A stretch of DNA of 64,000 bases. Source: Thermoanaerobacteraceae bacterium (lineage in GTDB: Bacteria > Bacillota > JADQBR01). Positions within the stretch are counted from its first letter, which is position 1. Every line of letters begins with the position of its first letter. Position numbers and translations under genes: made by a program. The stretch is from positions 1-64,000 of the forward strand of contig JACDOG010000013.1 in NCBI GenBank assembly GCA_017656305.1, written 5' to 3'. The notes beneath the pieces were generated by a model. The model did no database searches, was not told where the DNA came from, and was given only the letters and a program-made list of their open reading frames with translations. Positions 59,404 through 64,000 of the stretch are shown here, piece by piece.

Positions 59404-62259
59404 TTAGTCTGTTTCAGGAACTTCCACGGTAATACTGTTGGATTGAGCGGTCAAACTGGTGTTGACGTCAATGGCAGTGACGCGGTAATGATACGTTGTG
59501 CCCGGTTTGACTTCTTTATCCTCCCAGGTCAGGTCATTGGTCAGAGCAATATTTAGTTTATTGGTACTTAAGTCGGTCCAGCGTTCGATGAAGTAAACGA
59601 TTTCCTGTTTATCAGTGACCTGTTCTTGGTCTATTTCCCATTGTAACTGCACGCTTACGCCGTTAGTTCCGCGCTCGCTTTTGCCAGCCCTACCAAATAA
59701 TTTGGGTGCAGGTGGCGGAACCCTGTCGTTTTCTTCCTGTTCTGCCATTTCTTCTGTTGCATTTCCGGAAGCATTGCTTTGGCCAGCGTCATTTCTTTCC
59801 TGATTGCTGGCAGTTCTGGGCTTGACGATGTTGCCCGTAGTTGGGTCAATTACCTGGTGGTCCTTCAAGTCGCAATAAGTTTTCGGGGCGGTACCAGGGG
59901 CAAACACTCGATGTACGATATATTCTTCCGGGCAGCCACCCTCCTGGCCCGGTGCTGGAATATTGGCCAACACCAATTTGCCTTCGTGTCTCGGGTCAGC
60001 ACAGGTGCTTAACAGTGCTGTAGTGGTATTGGTGTGTACGTCACAGTATTCAGTGGGTACTTCCCACTCCGCATCTTCCGGTTTTTTGTCCCCGTTGTAC
60101 GGAATGGGCCGTTTAAACAAGGTCTTGGTGACAACATCGGGGCAGAACGGTGTGAACAGTTTGCCTGTCTCCGCACATACTTCTACTTCTACCCAAATAT
60201 CTGATACCTTTTGCGGCACCGTAGTTTTATCAAAAATTTCCATCTGAATAAATTCTTCCGGCGTCAGTTCGCTGGGTAACAGACCTGATTTAGTGTCAAT
60301 TGCAACACTTACTATATCTTCCGGTCGCTCAAACTGTTTTGGTTCCTTGTCTTTCAAGGCTTCTCTCATTACCGCCTTCCAGATTTTCGCCGGGTAAGTG
60401 CCGCCGTAAACCCGTTTCAGGTAATGGTTTTTATCAGTCTCGTCGTATCCCATCCATACAACAGCGACATACTCCGGAGTATAACCGGCAAACCAGGCAT
60501 CCCTGTTACCTTTTAAACCTTCAAACTCTTTTGTGTCAGGCAGCTGTGTGGTGCCGGTTTTTCCGGCAACCGGCCAGCCGGGAATGGCTGCACGCCATCC
60601 GGTACCGGTTCTACCTTTGGAGTCCTTTACCACTGTTGTCAGGATGTCCGTTATCAAATAGGCTGTTTTTTCGGACATCACGATACGTTTTTGCGGCTTG
60701 TGTTTGACCAGCACGTTACCCTCGCTATCCACAATCTTGGATACAGCATAAGGTTCTATATAAACACCCTTGTTGGCAAATGTACCGTAAGCTGCAGCCA
60801 TATTTAGCGGTGTTATTCCCTTGGTGAGGCCACCCAGTGCCAAACTGAGATTGCGGTCCGTTTGGGCCAGGGGTAAACCCAGATTTTTGCCAAATTCATA
60901 CCCGGTAGTGACACCAATTTGATCCAGAAACTTTACTGCCGGAATATTGACGGACCAGCGCACCGCTTCCCGCATGCTGATAAGCCCGCGGTAACGCCCG
61001 TCGTAGTTTTTCGGCTCGTAGTTTTCCTGGCCGGGAACCGGGTAACTGACAGGAACATCGTCCACAACAGTTGCCGGTGTCAGGCCGCTTTCCAGTGCCG
61101 GTGCATATACAACCAGGGGTTTAATGGAAGAACCGGGCTGGCGTTTCATCTGGGTAGCGCGGTTTAAACCGCGCTTGGTGACGTGCTCCCGTCCGCCGAT
61201 TAACCCTTGAATGGCACCGGTATGGGGGTCAAGAACCACCATGGCGCTTTGTACGGGTTCTTTCGTGTCAACTTCAGGGAAATATTCCGGGTTGTTGAAT
61301 ACTTCCTCAATTTTTTCCTGTATATTTCTGTTGAGAGTGGTATATACTTTTAGGCCACCGGTATACAGTTTTGTTTCTTCAATGTTATTGGCCCGCAATA
61401 ACTGCTCGGCTTCTTCTATAACGTGGTCCACAAAGTAAGGATATTTATACGTTCTTGCCTGCCGGAGACCGATGAGGTTAAAAGGGGCTTCCTCAGCTTT
61501 ATCTGCTTCTTCTTGGGAAATTTTACCCAATTCGGCCATTCTGTTAAGCACTACAGCGCGGCGTTTTTTAGCTTCTTCCTTATTCGAATACGGTGAATAA
61601 CGGGCCGGGGCTTTAACTATTCCCGCCAGCATTGCTGACTCTGCTAGTGTCAGGTCGGATACATCCTTACCGAAATAGGTTTTGGCTGCTGCCTGTACGC
61701 CGTGTGCACCGTGACCGAAATAAATTTGGTTTAAATACATTTCAAAGATTTCGTCTTTAGTAAAATTTCTTTCCAGTTGTATTGCCATCAAGGCTTCCTG
61801 AATCTTACGCTTCAGGCTTTTTTCAGGATTTTTTAAAAAAGCGTTTTTGGCCAACTGCTGCGTAATAGTACTGCCGCCCTGGGTACCCCAACCATACTTG
61901 AAGTTGGCCCAGGCCGCTCTTAAAATGGCTTTTGGGTCAATACCAAAGTGGTTGTAAAACTCGCTGTCCTCAATGGCAATAAACGCATCTTTCAAACTCT
62001 GGGGAATTTTTTCAAACTCTACGGGCTCTCTGTTTTCGTTTCCGTGCAGCTTGGCAATTAGTTTACCTTCGCTGTCGTAAACAAATGTTGTTATATTCCA
62101 CTGCGGCGGGTCATTGAAGTCATACTCGGGCAGCTTGCTGATGATGCCCATGATAACGCCAATACCCGCTCCTGCAGTAATGAAAGTTACAATCAAAAAA
62201 ATGAGAAGCAGGAGTCTCAATATATTAAGCTTACGTTTGGCCTTTTTCTTTTTACCCAT
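59404..62259 (-). CDS. Class A penicillin-binding protein (PBP1A) with fibronectin-III tail
   Basis: A 951-residue bifunctional peptidoglycan synthase. A basic cytoplasmic tail (KKKKAKRK) precedes a membrane helix (~13-40), the glycosyltransferase (EDSEFYNHFGID, GGSTITQQLAKN, EMYLNQIYFGHG), then the transpeptidase with SSIK (serine nucleophile), SVN and KTGTT motifs. The C-terminal part holds several Cys, a Glu/Asn-rich linker and a fibronectin type III domain (~855-951, TYHYRVTAIDVN). Extra tails like this are usual in Clostridia. The start is ATG 62257-62259. Confidence 0.93.
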   Translation of the reverse strand: MGKKKKAKRKLNILRLLLLIFLIVTFITAGAGIGVIMGIISKLPEYDFNDPPQWNITTFVYDSEGKLIAKLHGNENREPVEFEKIPQSLKDAFIAIEDSEFYNHFGIDPKAILRAAWANFKYGWGTQGGSTITQQLAKNAFLKNPEKSLKRKIQEALMAIQLERNFTKDEIFEMYLNQIYFGHGAHGVQAAAKTYFGKDVSDLTLAESAMLAGIVKAPARYSPYSNKEEAKKRRAVVLNRMAELGKISQEEADKAEEAPFNLIGLRQARTYKYPYFVDHVIEEAEQLLRANNIEETKLYTGGLKVYTTLNRNIQEKIEEVFNNPEYFPEVDTKEPVQSAMVVLDPHTGAIQGLIGGREHVTKRGLNRATQMKRQPGSSIKPLVVYAPALESGLTPATVVDDVPVSYPVPGQENYEPKNYDGRYRGLISMREAVRWSVNIPAVKFLDQIGVTTGYEFGKNLGLPLAQTDRNLSLALGGLTKGITPLNMAAAYGTFANKGVYIEPYAVSKIVDSEGNVLVKHKPQKRIVMSEKTAYLITDILTTVVKDSKGRTGTGWRAAIPGWPVAGKTGTTQLPDTKEFEGLKGNRDAWFAGYTPEYVAVVWMGYDETDKNHYLKRVYGGTYPAKIWKAVMREALKDKEPKQFERPEDIVSVAIDTKSGLLPSELTPEEFIQMEIFDKTTVPQKVSDIWVEVEVCAETGKLFTPFCPDVVTKTLFKRPIPYNGDKKPEDAEWEVPTEYCDVHTNTTTALLSTCADPRHEGKLVLANIPAPGQEGGCPEEYIVHRVFAPGTAPKTYCDLKDHQVIDPTTGNIVKPRTASNQERNDAGQSNASGNATEEMAEQEENDRVPPPAPKLFGRAGKSERGTNGVSVQLQWEIDQEQVTDKQEIVYFIERWTDLSTNKLNIALTNDLTWEDKEVKPGTTYHYRVTAIDVNTSLTAQSNSITVEVPETD

Positions 62260-62355
62260 GAGGTACGTCTACCTCCTTAAAAATAAAAATTCTCCTTCCC
62301 CATTACTTGAACATTATAACACAAAGGAAATACTTGTGAAACGACAAAAAATTAC

Positions 62356-62385
62356 TTGAATTACCAAGTTTGTACGTGATAAAAT
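62356..62385 (+). promoter_or_regulatory. Putative promoter of the tyrS T-box
   Basis: TTGAAT (62356-62361), an 18-base spacer, TAAAAT (62380-62385). Confidence 0.55.
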
Positions 62386-62404
62386 GTCTAAAACTAAAAA
62401 TGAA

Positions 62405-62626
62405 TAAGCAAAACTTGTGATGAAATGGGCGAAGTACCTTGTATTGACCTGAAACCAGAGAGTCGGTGGTTGCTGCGAACCGGCCAGGAAATGCAGGGGA
62501 ATTACACCCAGGGAGCGAGATGGCTGCCTCCGTTATCAGGCACTAGAGTGGCCGCTTGTCAGCGGCAATTAGGGTGGTACCGCGAAGCACTTCGTCCCTA
62601 TGGTGGAGAGGTGCTTTATTTTTTGC
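62405..62626 (+). promoter_or_regulatory. T-box leader of tyrS (Tyr specifier TAC)
   Basis: Stem I begins GATGAAATGGGCGAAGTACC with the AGTA bulge; its 3' side GGGGAATTACACCCAGG carries the Tyr codon TAC at 62503-62505. The T-box AATTAGGGTGGTACCGCG is at 62567-62584. The terminator AAGCAC (62585-62590)/GTGCTT (62611-62616) is followed by TATTTTTT. Confidence 0.92.
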
Positions 62627-62672
62627 TCGTCTTTAGCTATTACTTAACAATTTACATATGAGAGGTGATTGT

Positions 62673-63899
62673 ATGCTGGTAAACGATTTGGAACAACAAC
62701 TTGCAGTTATTAGACGGGGAGCCGAGGAAATTGTTCCGGAGGAGGACCTGGTAAAAAAATTAAAGAAATCTCTTGCCGAACAAAAACCCCTGCGGGTCAA
62801 GCTGGGCTTGGATCCCACCGCCCCGGATATACATTTGGGGCACACGGTAGTACTGCAGAAGCTACGCCAGTTTCAGGAACTGGGGCACCAGGTTATCATT
62901 ATCATTGGTGATTTTACCGGGCGCATTGGTGACCCCACTGGCAAGTCGGAAACCAGGAAGCAGCTAACGGAGGAAGAAGTGCTGGCCAATGCGGAAACCT
63001 ATAAGGAGCAGATTTTTAAGATTTTGGATCCGGAAAAGACGGAAGTGGTCTTTAACAGCAAGTGGTTGGCACCGCTCAAGTTTACCGACATTATCGAACT
63101 GGCCGCGAAGGTCACTGTGGCCAGAATGCTGGAACGCGACGATTTTGCCAAGCGGTATAAAAACAATAAACCGATCAGCATTCATGAATTTTTCTACCCG
63201 TTGATGCAGGGTTATGATTCTATTGCCCTGGAAGCAGACGTGGAGATTGGCGGAACAGACCAAAAATTCAACCTGCTTATGGGACGGACACTGCAAAAGG
63301 AATTCGGGCAGGAACCACAGGTGGCACTGACCATGCCGATACTGGAGGGGTTGGACGGCGTACAGAAGATGAGTAAAAGTCTAGGCAACTATATCGGCAT
63401 TAATGAACCGCCCAAAGAAATTTATGGTAAAACCATGTCTCTATCAGACGATTTGATAATCAGGTATTTTGAATTGGTTACCTCGCTTCCGTTGGCAGAA
63501 GTGGAAAAAATCAAAGCGGAGCTGAAACAAGGTGCCAACCCGCGGGATGCGAAGATGCGGCTGGCTTACCAGTTGGTCAAACAGTACCATGGTAAGGAGG
63601 CGGCAGATGCTGCGGAAGCGGAATTCAAAAAGGTATTTCAAAAAGGTGACCTGCCGGATGACATTCCCGAAGTAACAGTAACGCTGGATATGTTGGAGGA
63701 AGGACATATCTGGCTGCCGCGTTTGCTGGTTCACTGTGGTTTAATTCCCAGTACCAGCGAGGGCCGGCGGATGATCAAGCAGGGAGCAGTGCGAGTGGAG
63801 AACGAGCGCATCCAGGATATAAATTATCAGTTGGAGGTTAAGGATGGCATGGTGCTTCGTGTCGGTAAACGCCGCTTTGCACGTGTAGTACTGAAATAA
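62673..63899 (+). CDS. tyrS: Tyrosyl-tRNA synthetase
   Basis: A 408-residue class I synthetase. The HIGH-like motif is HLGH at 54-57, KMSKS at 232-236, and the C-terminal S4 RNA-binding domain covers ~345-408. The long form with this spacing is the TyrZ-type enzyme. ATG 62673 follows AGAGGTGA by five bases. Regulated by the T-box upstream and followed by a terminator. Confidence 0.96.
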   Translation: MLVNDLEQQLAVIRRGAEEIVPEEDLVKKLKKSLAEQKPLRVKLGLDPTAPDIHLGHTVVLQKLRQFQELGHQVIIIIGDFTGRIGDPTGKSETRKQLTEEEVLANAETYKEQIFKILDPEKTEVVFNSKWLAPLKFTDIIELAAKVTVARMLERDDFAKRYKNNKPISIHEFFYPLMQGYDSIALEADVEIGGTDQKFNLLMGRTLQKEFGQEPQVALTMPILEGLDGVQKMSKSLGNYIGINEPPKEIYGKTMSLSDDLIIRYFELVTSLPLAEVEKIKAELKQGANPRDAKMRLAYQLVKQYHGKEAADAAEAEFKKVFQKGDLPDDIPEVTVTLDMLEEGHIWLPRLLVHCGLIPSTSEGRRMIKQGAVRVENERIQDINYQLEVKDGMVLRVGKRRFARVVLK

Positions 63900-63905
63900 A
63901 TGATG

Positions 63906-63949
63906 AAAACCGGTGTTGCTACATATGGTGGCACCACCGGTTTTTATTT
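63906..63949 (+). terminator. Intrinsic terminator after tyrS
   Basis: Stem AAAACCGGTG (63906-63915) with CACCGGTTTT (63935-63944 region, one extra A bulge), followed by TATTTG. Confidence 0.8.
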
Positions 63950-63952
63950 GTT

Positions 63953-63970
63953 ATTCTACCCTGAAAATAC
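63953..63970 (+). repeat. Second copy of an 18-base intergenic repeat
   Basis: ATTCTACCCTGAAAATAC, identical to 22366-22383; both copies come soon after an operon terminator. The remainder of the element runs off the window. Confidence 0.5.
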
Positions 63971-64000
63971 GTTACAACAATCCGGATAGGTCTCTAATGG

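Noticed and set aside
60300-60707. Plus-strand open frame opposite the PBP gene
   Set aside because: It is a shadow of a well-supported gene with all class A PBP motifs on the minus strand.

Overview
The window reads as chromosome of an anaerobic, spore-forming Firmicute of the class Clostridia, most like the Peptococcaceae group (Thermincola/Desulfotomaculum-like). This rests on three aminoacyl-tRNA synthetase genes behind T-box leaders, a ytxC sporulation gene beside thrS, strong AGGAGG ribosome binding sites, degS-degU, and many multihaem c-type cytochromes. The genus is an inference. Most of the window has intermediate GC, but the first ~3.3 kb is clearly more AT-rich, carries broken genes, and looks like the edge of an acquired or decaying segment.

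Layout. 1-3360: a frameshifted MFS permease, a degraded group II intron reverse-transcriptase tail, two lipoproteins and gene remnants. 3367-5275: a DEDDh exonuclease and the RNA ligase RtcB. 5658-7437: degS-degU. 7626-16388: a complete Tad/Flp pilus operon (pilin, prepilin peptidase, TadE/TadG-like pseudopilins, CpaB, a REC-fused CpaE, TadA, TadB, TadC) ending in a DUF192 gene and a membrane-anchored coiled-coil protein. 16439-39504: a housekeeping block: small membrane protein, ferredoxin, ytxC, DUF445, T-box-thrS, infC-rpmI-rplT with its attenuated leader, ktrBA-type K+ uptake, a SpoU methyltransferase, a thiamine-binding-family protein, a tiny YqzL-like protein, T-box-pheST, zapA, polX, a 3-methyladenine glycosylase, a phosphatase-superfamily enzyme, a Nif3-like protein, a U32 peptidase-family protein and mutS2.

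39597-46831 is a respiratory accessory region: a three-haem membrane cytochrome, two half-size YeeE/YedE transporters, a Rieske/cytochrome b complex with a nine-haem cytochrome, and a haem-binding sensor kinase with its response regulator. The second YeeE gene has an in-frame TGA exactly where the family has the Cys of its CPGT motif, followed by a bSECIS-like hairpin, so it is very probably a selenoprotein. 46993-51080 holds a DUF2294 gene, a second Nif3-like gene plus permease behind an unclassified structured leader, an orphan gene, and a chimeric scar where a cbiJ 5' end is joined to a duplicated 3' end of the response-regulator gene.

51144-57783 is a nitrate-ammonification cluster: a NapC/NrfH-type quinol dehydrogenase, a hydroxylamine-oxidoreductase-like multihaem cytochrome, NapD, NapG-like, a dihaem NapB-like lipoprotein, NapA and a NapH-NapG fusion. 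No nrfA is present, so the HAO-like protein is the likely nitrite-to-ammonium enzyme. The window ends with a hydrogenase-maturation protease, a HypE-like protein lacking its C-terminal Cys, a large PBP1A with a fibronectin-III tail on the minus strand, and T-box-tyrS. I saw no rRNA, tRNA, CRISPR array or intact insertion sequence.
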